The notes: generated by a model not told the origin, from the sequence alone. 33,730 nt of DNA from Sulfitobacter sp. (GCA_024637305.1 JAGXFI010000037.1:1-33730); one strand, 5' to 3'. Shown: positions 8,797 to 18,104, counted from the first letter of the stretch. Translations and numbers: made by a program.

Positions 8797-9714
8797 TCAG
8801 AAGTTGAAGTTAATGCGCACGGAACCGACAAGCTGTCCTTCTTCCTGCGCTTCGAATTCGCGGCCCAGATACGTGAGGCCGTAGAACGCCGAAGCGCTGC
8901 TGCCTTGCCAATGCAGGCCCGCGCGCACTCTCTCGCGCGAGTTTCGCAGGTCATATCCGCGATCTTGCGGCAGATAGATGCTGTCCACGACCTGCGCCAG
9001 ATCCGCGCCGATAACAAAGGTGAAGCCCTCGTATTGCGCGTTCTGAATGACACGATAGCGTTGGCCGGTCGCATTCTCACGGATCAGCAGCTCCCCCTGC
9101 CCAATGCGTCCGACCGTCAGGTCAATACCTGCGCGCAACAGCGTTTCGGCACCAGCACGGCCTTCAAGAAAGGGGCGCAGGGTCATGTCACCGCTAATCG
9201 GAACGACACGGGCCATTTCGGCCACCAGGGTCGGGTGGAAACCGTCACCGATCTGCGCATCAAGCGTCGCATCGGACGGGGCATCGACACCCAGCAGGTC
9301 ATGCAATTCACGTTGCAGGCTGCCCAGACCGGTGTCCGCCCCGGTGATGACCATGTCCGCGCCCACGGCCATGTCAAAGCCTTTCCAGCGATAGTGTGTA
9401 TGCACGCCGACGCTAAGAGTTCCTGCATAGGGACGGTCACCAGCGTCCGGGCTGCCGAGGTTTTCGGGCGCAAGGATTTCAGCACCCAGCCGCAATTCGA
9501 TCAGATCACCGAACCGTGCAGGGGCGCGGCCTGTCCACTCGGGCCCCCAAACGCGCGAGGACGTCAACGACCCGGTACGCCAGCGGTCCTCGCCATCCCC
9601 GATATAGTCATTGGTAATCAGCCGGCCATAGCCGAGCTTGGCGCGATCGCCTGCATGGGCGGCGGAAAGGGCGGCCAGCGACGTGACAAGCGCCGCTGCG
9701 AATAGTCGAAACAT
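8797..9714 (-). CDS. LpxR-like outer-membrane lipid A 3'-O-deacylase
   Basis: A 305-residue protein with a clear signal peptide (cleavage near AAHA-G, residue 21) and alternating beta-barrel pattern, ending in Phe (SVRINFNF) as outer-membrane barrels do. It has the hallmarks of the LpxR family: an N-terminal NDYIGDGEDRWRTGS (Asn35, Asp36, Ser49), DRPYAG at about 93-98, and GSLQRELHDLLG with His138, matching the positions of the catalytic Asn, Asp, Ser and His of Salmonella LpxR. LpxR removes the 3'-acyloxyacyl group of lipid A in a calcium-dependent way. All expected catalytic positions seem present, so it may be active. The ATG at 9714 follows AAGGAAC. It is divergent from the KDPG aldolase gene and 120 bp upstream of the Hint gene. 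Confidence 0.85.
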   Translation of the reverse strand: MFRLFAAALVTSLAALSAAHAGDRAKLGYGRLITNDYIGDGEDRWRTGSLTSSRVWGPEWTGRAPARFGDLIELRLGAEILAPENLGSPDAGDRPYAGTLSVGVHTHYRWKGFDMAVGADMVITGADTGLGSLQRELHDLLGVDAPSDATLDAQIGDGFHPTLVAEMARVVPISGDMTLRPFLEGRAGAETLLRAGIDLTVGRIGQGELLIRENATGQRYRVIQNAQYEGFTFVIGADLAQVVDSIYLPQDRGYDLRNSRERVRAGLHWQGSSASAFYGLTYLGREFEAQEEGQLVGSVRINFNF

Positions 9715-9907
9715 CGTTTGTTCCTTGTGCTATGCGCCCCCCGGCCCTTCTGCGTAGCGCGCGAAAATGCCACTGACCAGCCCTGTCCGGTCAAGCGGCC
9801 AAGCTGTTGCGCCAAGACCACCGGCTTGTGCAGGGATATGAATGGGGTACGATACGGCCAGTTTTTCATCCCCGGCGATTGCGCCAAACGACACAAAGGC
9901 CCTTAGC

Positions 9908-10543
9908 ATGATCCCAATGGACGCCACCCGCCGCACCCGCGAGCTTTGCGCGATGGCACCGATCATCCCCGTGATTGTCATCCACGATCTTGCGCACGCC
10001 CGCCCCCTGGCCGAGGCGCTGGTCGCTGGCGGATTGCCTGTCCTGGAGGTCACGTTGCGCACCCCTGCCGCGCTTGACGCAATTGCCGAGATGGCTAAGG
10101 TCCAAGGCGGGCATGTCGGCGCGGGTACGTTGATCACGGCCGAAGATGTGCGTGCCGCGCGGGCGGCAGGGGCCAGGTTCGGCGTCTCGCCGGGGGCCAC
10201 GGACATGCTGCTGGATGCCTGCGAAGCCGAAGATCTGCCAACGCTGCCCGGTGCCGCGACCGCGAGCGAGGCGATGGCCCTGCTGGAACGGGGGTATGAC
10301 ATGCTCAAGTTCTTCCCCGCCGAAGCGTCCGGCGGTGCCGCCGCGCTCAAGGCTCTCGGCGCGCCGTTACCGCAGATTTCGTTCTGTCCGACGGGGGGCG
10401 TGTCATTCGAAAATGCCCGCGATTACCTGAGCCTGCCGAACGTGATTTGCGCCGGCGGCAGCTGGGTCGCGCCGCAAAAGCTCATGGAGCAAGGCCGCTG
10501 GGACCGGATAGAGGAACTGGCACGCGCCGCAGCCGCTCTTTAG
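9908..10543 (+). CDS. eda: KDPG aldolase (2-dehydro-3-deoxy-phosphogluconate aldolase)
   Basis: Entner-Doudoroff enzyme splitting KDPG to pyruvate and glyceraldehyde-3-phosphate in the cytoplasm. The 211-residue product shows the class I TIM-barrel motifs VLEVTLRT (Glu47), GAGTL (72-75), the Schiff-base lysine in MLKFFPAE (Lys134), and CPTGGVSFENARDYL. The start at 9908 (MIPMDATRRT) is chosen because AAGG lies 8 nt upstream and homologues begin nearby. The frame is open to 9842, and Met at 9917 is a second option. The next gene, a bicupin, follows after 63 bp on the same strand. The enzyme is the central sugar-degradation step in Roseobacters, which mostly use this pathway. Confidence 0.95.
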   Translation: MIPMDATRRTRELCAMAPIIPVIVIHDLAHARPLAEALVAGGLPVLEVTLRTPAALDAIAEMAKVQGGHVGAGTLITAEDVRAARAAGARFGVSPGATDMLLDACEAEDLPTLPGAATASEAMALLERGYDMLKFFPAEASGGAAALKALGAPLPQISFCPTGGVSFENARDYLSLPNVICAGGSWVAPQKLMEQGRWDRIEELARAAAAL

Positions 10544-10606
10544 AAAAAAGGCCGTTGCGGGTGCCGGAAAGCTGCCTAGACTGCGCGCAAAATAGCGGAG
10601 TAGAGA

Positions 10607-11701
10607 ATGAACGAGAACACCATGCTGGCCGAAGTCCTGTTGCCCACCCAGGAGCTACGCGATGATTTGCCGTTCTTTACCAAGACCTTGGGCATGCGGC
10701 TGGAGTCGATCTTTCCCGCAGATGACCCTTCGGTGGCAAGCTTTTCCGGTCATGGCCTACGCGTGCGCGTGGAAAAGGGTGCCAATGTGCCGCCGGGGCG
10801 TCTGCGGATATTGACGGACGATCCGGAAGGTTTCGCAGATGGCAAACGGCAACTCACCGCGCCTAACGGCACGCAGATCGACATCGTGCCGCTGACGCCT
10901 GTGGTGGACCAACCCGTGACGCAGCATGAATTCGCGGTGCGCCGGCTGGCGGACGAGGCACCGTGGATCATCGGACGGGCGGGCATGCATTACCGCGACC
11001 TGATCCCCTCGCGTCTCGGGGGGTCGATCATCGCCAGCCACATCCGCATTCCCGACGGCGGGCCGGTGCCGGATATGGTGCATTATCATACAGTTGGGTT
11101 CCAACTGATCTTTTGCTACCGGGGCTGGGTCGATGTCCTCTATGAAGATCAGGGCGACACGATCCGGCTGCATGCGGGCGATTGCGTGACGCAGCCACCG
11201 GGCATCCGCCACCGCGTTGTAGAGGCATCGCCTGAGATCGAAGTGATCGAAATCGGTGTTCCGGCAGAACATGTGACGACCATCGACCATACCATGACGC
11301 TGCCCAACGGCACGGGCGATCCCAAACGGGAATGGGATGGCCAGACCTTCGTGCATCATCTCAAAGACAAGGCCACCTGGACCCCCTTTCGCATCCCTGG
11401 TTTCATCACCCGCGATACCGGCATTACGGCGGGCACCAAAGGTGTGGCGGGCATACAGGTCGTCCGGCGTGGCGACGGGGTGCCACCGGCATCACGGCAT
11501 GATGCGGACATCCACTTTACCTTCGTGATGGAAGGCCACATGCGCCTCGAAGCCGAAGCGCAGGATCCGCGCGATCTGGCGGCAGGCGATGCATTCGTCA
11601 TCCCGCCGGGGATGGTGGCGCGCTACGCGGATTGCTCCGCTGATCTGGAGCTTTTGGAAGTCGCGTTGCGCGGCGACTTTACAACGACGCTGCTTTCCTG
11701 A
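10607..11701 (+). CDS. Bicupin protein with N-terminal VOC-like domain
   Basis: A 364-residue cytoplasmic protein. Residues 1-105 resemble a glyoxalase/VOC half-domain (LPFFTKTLGMRLESIFP, then PNGTQIDIVPL). Two cupin barrels follow. The first, at about 140-220, has HYHTVGFQLIFCYRGWVDV and HAGDCVTQPPGIRH, a full set of metal-binding His residues. The second, at about 285-360, has HDADIHFTFVMEGHMRLE and LAAGDAFVIPPG. Bicupins include dioxygenases, isomerases and decarboxylases, and the substrate is not evident. The ATG at 10607 has GCGGAG about 8 nt upstream. The 3' end overlaps the convergent ThDP-enzyme gene by 23 bp. Its position between eda and an acetolactate-synthase-like enzyme hints at keto-acid or sugar-acid metabolism, which is inference. 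Confidence 0.8.
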   Translation: MNENTMLAEVLLPTQELRDDLPFFTKTLGMRLESIFPADDPSVASFSGHGLRVRVEKGANVPPGRLRILTDDPEGFADGKRQLTAPNGTQIDIVPLTPVVDQPVTQHEFAVRRLADEAPWIIGRAGMHYRDLIPSRLGGSIIASHIRIPDGGPVPDMVHYHTVGFQLIFCYRGWVDVLYEDQGDTIRLHAGDCVTQPPGIRHRVVEASPEIEVIEIGVPAEHVTTIDHTMTLPNGTGDPKREWDGQTFVHHLKDKATWTPFRIPGFITRDTGITAGTKGVAGIQVVRRGDGVPPASRHDADIHFTFVMEGHMRLEAEAQDPRDLAAGDAFVIPPGMVARYADCSADLELLEVALRGDFTTTLLS

Positions 11702-13352
11702 GCGCCGCTTCGCGAATTTGCGTCAGCGACACACGCGGCGTCAGCGCCTCGGGCGATACGACAAGGTCCAGAACCGCGCCGGTTTCGGACGCCAGCGCGC
11801 GATCGAAGGCATCGGCGAAATCCTCGGTCCGCTCGACCCGTTCGCCGTGAAAACCGTAAGCCCGTGCGAGCGCGGCAAAATCGGGATTGACCATCGTCGT
11901 ACCTGACACCCGCGACGGATAATGCGTTTCCTGATGCGCCCGGATCGTGCCGTAGATGCCGTTATTGACGATCAGGATGATCGGCTGCGCACCTGCCTGG
12001 GCAGCGGTCGCCAGTTCCTGCCCGTTCATCTGGAAATCTCCGTCTCCGGCAAAGCAGACAACGGTACGCTCAGGATGTGCCACCTTGGCCGCGACCGCAG
12101 CCGGGACGCCATATCCCATCGCGCCGGCTTGTGGCGCAAGCAGACGGGCCTCAGGGCCGAATTTGAAAAACTTGTTAGGCCAGGCCGCAAAATTCCCTGC
12201 GCCGTTTGTGAGAATAACATCGCGCGGCAGCACATCGCGCAGATGCGCCGTGACCTTGCCCATATCCACCGGAGACGGCAGGTCGGGCAAGTTAAACCCG
12301 TTTTCGAAGGCCGCACGCCCCTCTGCGCGCCAATCAGCCCAGTCGCCGCGCTCAAGGCCCAGCGCGTCGAACGCCGTGGCAAACGCATTCGGACCGGCCT
12401 GAATGCCGATGGTAGGACAGTAAACCTTGCCCAGCTCGGCATCCGAGGCATGGACGTGGATCAGCTTTTGCTGCGGTACGGGCACGTCAAGCAGGGTGTA
12501 CCCTTCGGTCGAGTTTTCCCCAAAACGATTATTGACCGCAAGGATCACGTCCGCCTCTGACATCAGGCGCTTGACCCACGGAACCATGCCGACGCCGGCT
12601 TCGCCGCAAAAGACGGGCGAATGATTGTCGAACTGGTCCTGATAGCGGAACACCGATACGACCGGGATGTCCGCCCGTTCGGCAGCGCGTTGCAGCGCGG
12701 CGGCACCGTCGGGGGTCCAGTTACAGCCGCCATAAAGGATCAGCGGTCGTCTCGCAGCCGCCAGCAGATCGCGCGCCTTGGCGAGCGCGTCCGCATCCGG
12801 CGCAGGCTCCGAGATGGGCGGCAAGCCGGCAAGGGGCGCAGCATCGGTCATGGCCGTCAGCACATCCTCCGGCAGTGCGATGACGACTGGTCCGGGCCTG
12901 CCCGTCGTGGCGGTTTTCCAGGCGCGCGCCATGATCTCGGGGATGCGGTCGGCATTGTCGATCTCTACCGCCCACTTGGCCAAACCGCCGAATACCGCAC
13001 GGTAATCCAGTTCCTGAAACGCTTCGCGGCCTTTCATATCGGTGCCCACCTGGCCAACCAGCAGGATCATCGGCGCGCTGTCCTGCATCGCGGTATGCAC
13101 TCCGATGGACGCATTCGTGGCCCCTGGCCCCCGGGTGACAAGGCATATGCCGGGGCTCCGCGTCAGCTTGCCGTAGGCGGCGGCCATGAACGCCGCGCCA
13201 CCCTCGTTCCGGCACAGCACAAAATCGAGCCGCCCTTGTGTGTCATGCAAAGCGTCCAGCACCGCCAGATAGCTTTCGCCCGGAACGCCAAAACTTTTGG
13301 TTGCTCCAAGGCCCACAAGGCAATCGACGATGAGTTGGCCGCCAGTCCGCAT
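11679..13352 (-). CDS. ThDP-dependent enzyme, acetolactate synthase large-subunit-like
   Basis: A 557-residue enzyme with the three-domain layout of the acetohydroxyacid synthase/pyruvate decarboxylase family. The N-terminal PYR domain has GVPGESYLAVLDAL with the cofactor-activating Glu26. The central domain includes LILYGGCNW. The C-terminal PP domain has GDGDFQMNGQELATAAQ and LIVNNG, the ThDP/Mg motif. Related proteins act on pyruvate, glyoxylate, oxalyl-CoA, benzoylformate and others. It is unlikely to be the housekeeping IlvB because no small-subunit gene is adjacent and it lies next to a bicupin gene. The start at 13352 (MRTGGQLIVDCL) follows GGAG. The last 23 bp overlap the convergent bicupin gene. 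The substrate is unresolved. Confidence 0.87.
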   Translation of the reverse strand: MRTGGQLIVDCLVGLGATKSFGVPGESYLAVLDALHDTQGRLDFVLCRNEGGAAFMAAAYGKLTRSPGICLVTRGPGATNASIGVHTAMQDSAPMILLVGQVGTDMKGREAFQELDYRAVFGGLAKWAVEIDNADRIPEIMARAWKTATTGRPGPVVIALPEDVLTAMTDAAPLAGLPPISEPAPDADALAKARDLLAAARRPLILYGGCNWTPDGAAALQRAAERADIPVVSVFRYQDQFDNHSPVFCGEAGVGMVPWVKRLMSEADVILAVNNRFGENSTEGYTLLDVPVPQQKLIHVHASDAELGKVYCPTIGIQAGPNAFATAFDALGLERGDWADWRAEGRAAFENGFNLPDLPSPVDMGKVTAHLRDVLPRDVILTNGAGNFAAWPNKFFKFGPEARLLAPQAGAMGYGVPAAVAAKVAHPERTVVCFAGDGDFQMNGQELATAAQAGAQPIILIVNNGIYGTIRAHQETHYPSRVSGTTMVNPDFAALARAYGFHGERVERTEDFADAFDRALASETGAVLDLVVSPEALTPRVSLTQIREAALRKAASL

Positions 13353-13552
13353 GATGTATTTCTCCGCTATCTTTACGGGCTGAAGGGATCACAGATCGTA
13401 GCGGAGCGCCAGAGCCTGTGAAACTCTTGGGCCGCCATTCATCCATTGAGGATCAACGGTTTCCATAAGCGTCCGAAGTGTCAGGGGCGGATAGAGCCGC
13501 GAATGAAAGATCGGTTAGGAAAGTTTTTCCTTCAGCCGGGCAGACTCTATTT

Positions 13553-15322
13553 TCAAGCGCGCGAACCTTCCAGAATTTCGACCACATCTTCCCGATCAGA
13601 CAGCACCAGCAGCAGCGCAAGATCGCCCGGCCACACCTCGTCGAGGACACGTTTCGCCCCCTCGGAAGGCGAAGCCGCGTGCAGAATTTTCTCGGGTTGG
13701 ACCCCGTTTGCAATTGCCGATCTTTCCAGCAGGGCGGGCGTTTCGTGTAACGCGCGGCCCCGAAGGTAATCCGCAATCTCCGTGACGACAATCAGATCGG
13801 GCCGGAACCGGAGGGCTGTCGCCATCGCGTCGGAAATGTCCTGATCAGAGCGGTCGCCGGGTTGGCTGAGCATGATGAGCCGCCGCTTGGAGGGGATCGC
13901 AGCCAAGGCATCACACACCGCCGCGATCGAATGGGGATTATGTGCAAAATCGACGAAAATCCGCGCGCCGTTGTACTGAAATTCATTGAGGCGCCCGGGG
14001 TTGTCACGGGGGTCGGAAATAAATTGGGTAAGTGCGCTAGTGATTGCCCGGCCTGGCATACCAAGTGCCTTGCTCACGCAAAGCGAGGCAAGCACGTTCT
14101 GGATATTGTGCCTTGCGGCACCTGCCAAAGTGATTGGCACGTCCGCAACCGGAAGGGACCATGCCTCTGCCTTGCCGTCGAAAAAGGTCAGCACATCCTG
14201 CTTAAGGTATGCGCAGGGCCGGCCCATCGCGCGGTTATCCGCGATCTGCGACGTCGCCGGGTCGAGCGAAAACCACCAGGTCGTGCTGGTCACCGCCTTT
14301 GCAGCCTCCAACACGTTTGGATCATCCGCGTTGAGGATCAGCACGCCGTCCTCTGCAAGTGACCGCGCGACCGCAAACTTGGTTTCGGCCAGATCGGCCA
14401 GCGTCGTGACGCCATATTCCCCCAGATGATCCCGTGCGACGTTGGTCACGGCAGCGACGCGCGCGCGGCGGGTCGGCAAACCACGACGCAAGATGCCGCC
14501 GCGCGCCACTTCCAGAAACGCGATCTGCGCCCTTGGATCGCGCAGAACCATCCGTCCTCCTGCCGGGCCGGAATAATCGCCGCGGTCAAGAACTTCGTCG
14601 CCTACCCTCACCATATCCGTTGACGTCAACCCCACGACCTTGCCTGCTGCCCGCGCGATTGCGGCGCAGAGACGGGTCGTCGTGGTCTTGCCATTTGTCC
14701 CGGTAATCAGCGCGAGTGGTATGTCATGCAAATCTCGCCACGCGACATCGTCAACGGTCGGCAGATCATCGATCGGCCAAGTTCGGGACCCGACGCCGTG
14801 ACCGATCGACACTGTGTCATCGTCGAACAGAATGTCGACCTCCTGCGCCGTTGCCTCCGTGATCAAGGAGATGAGCGCCGGATTGGCCTCCTGCGCCATG
14901 ATGGATTTCAAATCCGCAATCAGCTCGGCGAAGATCAGCGACTGCCGGTCCATAAGCTCTGCAGCGCAATAGTGCCATGCAATCCGCGCGGCGAGGACGG
15001 CGGAATAAAGTTGATCCGGCGGGGCCGATAACGCCAGATGGACACCGCCCTGAAACGGACGGGTAATGATCGTTTGATGCGTCCAGCCAATGGCGTCCAG
15101 CACAAGGCGCGCGTGTTTTTCCCACGTTTCCGCCAGACTCCGGGGGGCGGAATCCGTCAGATAAACATCCACTATGGCACCGGGCCGGTCCCAGATCAGG
15201 CCGGGTCCAGTCTGGCGGCGGGCCGGTTCAAAGCTGACGTGCTCGACGGGGGTCTCGTGGGAATCAAGCGTGGTCTCTAGCCGGTCTATAAGGTTGTCTC
15301 GTTCAGTCACCGTCTTCAACAT
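13553..15322 (-). CDS. Mur-ligase-only protein paired with cyanophycin synthetase
   Basis: An approximately 589-residue protein. Residues 1-200 match nothing I recognise. From about residue 203 there is a Mur-ligase core closely like the C-terminal half of CphA: the P-loop ITGTNGKTTTTRL (208-216), GPAGGRMVLRDP, LEVARGGILRRGL, NVARDHLGEYG, LNADDPNV, a GAARHNIQNVLAS linker, and a C-terminal DFAHNPHSIAAVCDAL with SQPGDRSDQD. No ATP-grasp domain is present. All ATP and Mg sites of the Mur core look intact, so it should be an active amide ligase. The start is uncertain: ATG 15322 overlaps the cphA end by 20 bp; GTG at 15310 and ATG at 15352 are alternatives. Translational coupling to cphA suggests a shared pathway, perhaps a further ligation on cyanophycin or beta-Asp-Arg dipeptides. 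That role is inferred. Confidence 0.85.
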   Translation of the reverse strand: MLKTVTERDNLIDRLETTLDSHETPVEHVSFEPARRQTGPGLIWDRPGAIVDVYLTDSAPRSLAETWEKHARLVLDAIGWTHQTIITRPFQGGVHLALSAPPDQLYSAVLAARIAWHYCAAELMDRQSLIFAELIADLKSIMAQEANPALISLITEATAQEVDILFDDDTVSIGHGVGSRTWPIDDLPTVDDVAWRDLHDIPLALITGTNGKTTTTRLCAAIARAAGKVVGLTSTDMVRVGDEVLDRGDYSGPAGGRMVLRDPRAQIAFLEVARGGILRRGLPTRRARVAAVTNVARDHLGEYGVTTLADLAETKFAVARSLAEDGVLILNADDPNVLEAAKAVTSTTWWFSLDPATSQIADNRAMGRPCAYLKQDVLTFFDGKAEAWSLPVADVPITLAGAARHNIQNVLASLCVSKALGMPGRAITSALTQFISDPRDNPGRLNEFQYNGARIFVDFAHNPHSIAAVCDALAAIPSKRRLIMLSQPGDRSDQDISDAMATALRFRPDLIVVTEIADYLRGRALHETPALLERSAIANGVQPEKILHAASPSEGAKRVLDEVWPGDLALLLVLSDREDVVEILEGSRA

Positions 15323-18104
15323 CGCCCCGCGCCAACCGGACACCGCGGGCATCTCGTACCATGCTCAGGTCGCCGTCGATCATTTCCTCGAAAGGCACAG
15401 GTGCCGCGATGCCCGATGGGGTCACCATTTCAGGTGTCTGTTGCTCCGGAGCGTTGAAATAGATGATCTGCTTCCAGCAGCGCGAACTATTGTCCCCGAA
15501 GATCATGACAAGATCGCCGGGGTTCGCCATCTCAAGGCTCGCCGCAACCGCATCTTCTTCGTTGGGCACCACGGAGATCTGATCTTCGGCGATCCCGTTC
15601 TTGAGAAACTCCGCCTTGAACATCTGCGGGATTTCGTCGTGACCGCGTTTGCGCCGGTCGTCGTCGGCTTTGCAGATGTAGTGATCGAAATGCCCCGACA
15701 GGGTTCGGGCCGCATCGGCGACATCGCGGTCCCGACGGTCTCCGGGTATTGACAGAACGACGATGCGGCGTCCCTTGACCTCCAGCCGGTCCGCAAGCTC
15801 CGCCATCGCGCGCATCGCTGCCGGGTTGTGGCCATAGTCGAGGATCACCTTGAAGGGATGCTCGTCGAAAACGTTCATCCGGCCCGGCGCCTGAAAGTAG
15901 CTGGTGTCGAATGTCCGCAGGCCATGCCGGATATTGTCCAGATCCACGCCAAAACTGTAAGCCATGGCTGCTGCAAACATGGCGTTCTGAACATTGTGGA
16001 CAGCCTTGCCTTCAAGGGTCGCTGGGATCAGATGCGACCACAGCACCGGCATGTGCAGCCCCTTGTCGTAGATGGTCAGCATATCGCCATTCATGCCGTG
16101 TTCCAGCACGATGGCCTTGCCGCCGGTCTTGATGTGTTCCTTCACCAGCGAATGACCGGGATTGACCGTGACATAAAAGATCGAATCCACATCAGCGTAG
16201 TCGGCCATCTTGAGGCAATTTATGTCATCCGCGTTCAGCACCGCGGTATCCGTCGCGCTTTCGATGACCACGCGCTTGACGACGGCCAGTTGCTCGACCG
16301 TTTCGATGCCACCCAGCCCAAGATGATCGGCCGACACGTTCAGACAGGCCGCGACGTTGGAATGCTGATAGCCCAAACCGCTGCGCACCAGCCCGCCACG
16401 CGCGGTTTCCATCACCGCGAAGTCCACCGTGGGATCGCGCAATACCATTTGCGCCGATTTCGGCCCGGTCATGTCGCCCTTGACGCTGAGCTTGCCGTCC
16501 ACATAGACGCCGTCGGTCGAGGTCATACCGACGATCTTGCCGCTGGCTTTCATGATATGGCCCAGCATGCGCGAGGTGGTCGTCTTGCCGTTCGTTCCGG
16601 TGATCGCGGCGATCGGGATCCGGCTTTGCTGTCCCAGAGGGAACAGCATGTCGATCACCTTGCCTGCGACATCACGGGGCTGACCTTCGGAAGGGGCGAC
16701 ATGCATGCGAAAGCCGGGGGCCGCGTTCACTTCGACGATCGCCCCGCCAATATCCTTGTAGGACTTGGTGATGTCGTCGATCAGAAAATCAACCCCGCCG
16801 ACGTCCAGTCCCACGGCCATGATCGCACGCTCTGCCATGTCGCGGTTGTCAGGGTGGACGACATCGGTCAGATCAATTGCCGTGCCGCCGGTAGACAGGT
16901 TCGCCGTCGACCGAAGATAAAACACCTCGCCTTCGGGCAGGATCGTGTCGACACTGTACCCGGCGGCCGCGATCAGGCGTTTTGCCTGATTGTCGATCTC
17001 GAGCATGGTCAACACCTTCTGGTGCCCGATGCCGCGGCGCGGATCGAGGTTCACCAGATCCACCAGTTCGGCGATGGTATGCGAACCGTCGCCGATGACA
17101 TGCCCCGGCACTCGCTTGGCGACCGCGACCAGCTTGTTATCGACGACAAGCATCCGGTGATCGAAACCGGTGACGAAGCTTTCCACCAGAATGGCGGCGC
17201 TCTTGGAATGGACCTCGGCTTCGGTGAAAGCGGCCCTGACTTCATCGTCTTCCATCAGATTGATCGACACACCCCGACCGTGATTGGCGTTCAGCGGCTT
17301 GACCACGACCGGCATGCCAATGACATGGGCTGCGCGAACAGCCTGGTCGGCGGTGTAGATGATGCGTTGCTGCGGCACCGGAAGGCCCAGATCGTTCATC
17401 AGATTATGCGTGTCCTCCTTGTCGCAGGAGATTTCGACGGCGATATGTTTGGTCTCGGACGTGATCGTCGCCTGAATGCGGCGCTGATACTTGCCATGCC
17501 CGAACTGGACCAGTGACCCTTCATTCAGGCGAATCCACGGAATGTCGCGTTGCTGCGCAGCGGCAACCAATGACCCTGTGGAGGGGCCGAATTCCTTACG
17601 TTGGGCATGCAGGACAAAGCTGCGCAATTCATCCTGCCAATCGAACGCGGGATCGAACGCATAATCGACCTGATCCTGCAACGACTGCGGCAGAAGATGC
17701 ATCAGCAACCGCAGGGCCAGCTCGCCTGCGGCAAGCCCGACGTCACGCTGACGGTAGGCATAGACCATGTTGTACTGACCGTGGACGCCCGTGCCGCGAG
17801 TCCGGCCAAAGGTCACATCCGTTCCGGCGACGTTCTGTACCTCGATGGCGCAATGCTCAAGGATATGGCCCATCCAGGTGCCTTCGTCCTCGCGCAATCG
17901 CCGCAGGAAGCCACCCTCAACGCTATAAGAGCATCCGTGACTGGCCAGACCCGGCAGCGCGGCAACAAGACCTTCGGTGAATTCGGGACCGATCCTGGCG
18001 GATGGCCAGTCCTCCAGTACACCCAGATCAACGACATGCCGTATGACGGGAAATCCTGCCCAGACGTTGGGACCGACGAACACATTGGTTGAGAGTATTT
18101 GCAA
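15303..18104 (-). CDS. cphA: Cyanophycin synthetase
   Basis: Makes cyanophycin, a poly-aspartate backbone with arginine on each side chain, using ATP and without ribosomes. The product is about 933 residues, a full length for CphA. It has an N domain (1-160) containing HILEH at 80-84, an ATP-grasp domain (about 215-485; VVVKPLNANHGRGVSI, GGVDFLIDD, VEVNAAPGFRMH) that adds Asp, and a Mur-ligase domain (from about 495; P-loop GTNGKTTT at 503-510, ARGGLVRSGLGY, LDYGHNPAAM) that adds Arg. The start is TTG at 18104, supported by a strong AAGAGGTG ribosome-binding site 7 nt upstream and by the typical MQIL.TNVFVGPNVW opening. It is 44 bp downstream of cyanophycinase and overlaps the second Mur gene by up to 20 bp, forming an operon. 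Confidence 0.96.
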   Translation of the reverse strand: MQILSTNVFVGPNVWAGFPVIRHVVDLGVLEDWPSARIGPEFTEGLVAALPGLASHGCSYSVEGGFLRRLREDEGTWMGHILEHCAIEVQNVAGTDVTFGRTRGTGVHGQYNMVYAYRQRDVGLAAGELALRLLMHLLPQSLQDQVDYAFDPAFDWQDELRSFVLHAQRKEFGPSTGSLVAAAQQRDIPWIRLNEGSLVQFGHGKYQRRIQATITSETKHIAVEISCDKEDTHNLMNDLGLPVPQQRIIYTADQAVRAAHVIGMPVVVKPLNANHGRGVSINLMEDDEVRAAFTEAEVHSKSAAILVESFVTGFDHRMLVVDNKLVAVAKRVPGHVIGDGSHTIAELVDLVNLDPRRGIGHQKVLTMLEIDNQAKRLIAAAGYSVDTILPEGEVFYLRSTANLSTGGTAIDLTDVVHPDNRDMAERAIMAVGLDVGGVDFLIDDITKSYKDIGGAIVEVNAAPGFRMHVAPSEGQPRDVAGKVIDMLFPLGQQSRIPIAAITGTNGKTTTSRMLGHIMKASGKIVGMTSTDGVYVDGKLSVKGDMTGPKSAQMVLRDPTVDFAVMETARGGLVRSGLGYQHSNVAACLNVSADHLGLGGIETVEQLAVVKRVVIESATDTAVLNADDINCLKMADYADVDSIFYVTVNPGHSLVKEHIKTGGKAIVLEHGMNGDMLTIYDKGLHMPVLWSHLIPATLEGKAVHNVQNAMFAAAMAYSFGVDLDNIRHGLRTFDTSYFQAPGRMNVFDEHPFKVILDYGHNPAAMRAMAELADRLEVKGRRIVVLSIPGDRRDRDVADAARTLSGHFDHYICKADDDRRKRGHDEIPQMFKAEFLKNGIAEDQISVVPNEEDAVAASLEMANPGDLVMIFGDNSSRCWKQIIYFNAPEQQTPEMVTPSGIAAPVPFEEMIDGDLSMVRDARGVRLARGDVEDGD

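Noticed and set aside
15828..17516. 562-codon plus-strand frame over cphA
   Set aside because: Antisense shadow; composition (His, Gln, Asp, Arg heavy) and lack of family match.
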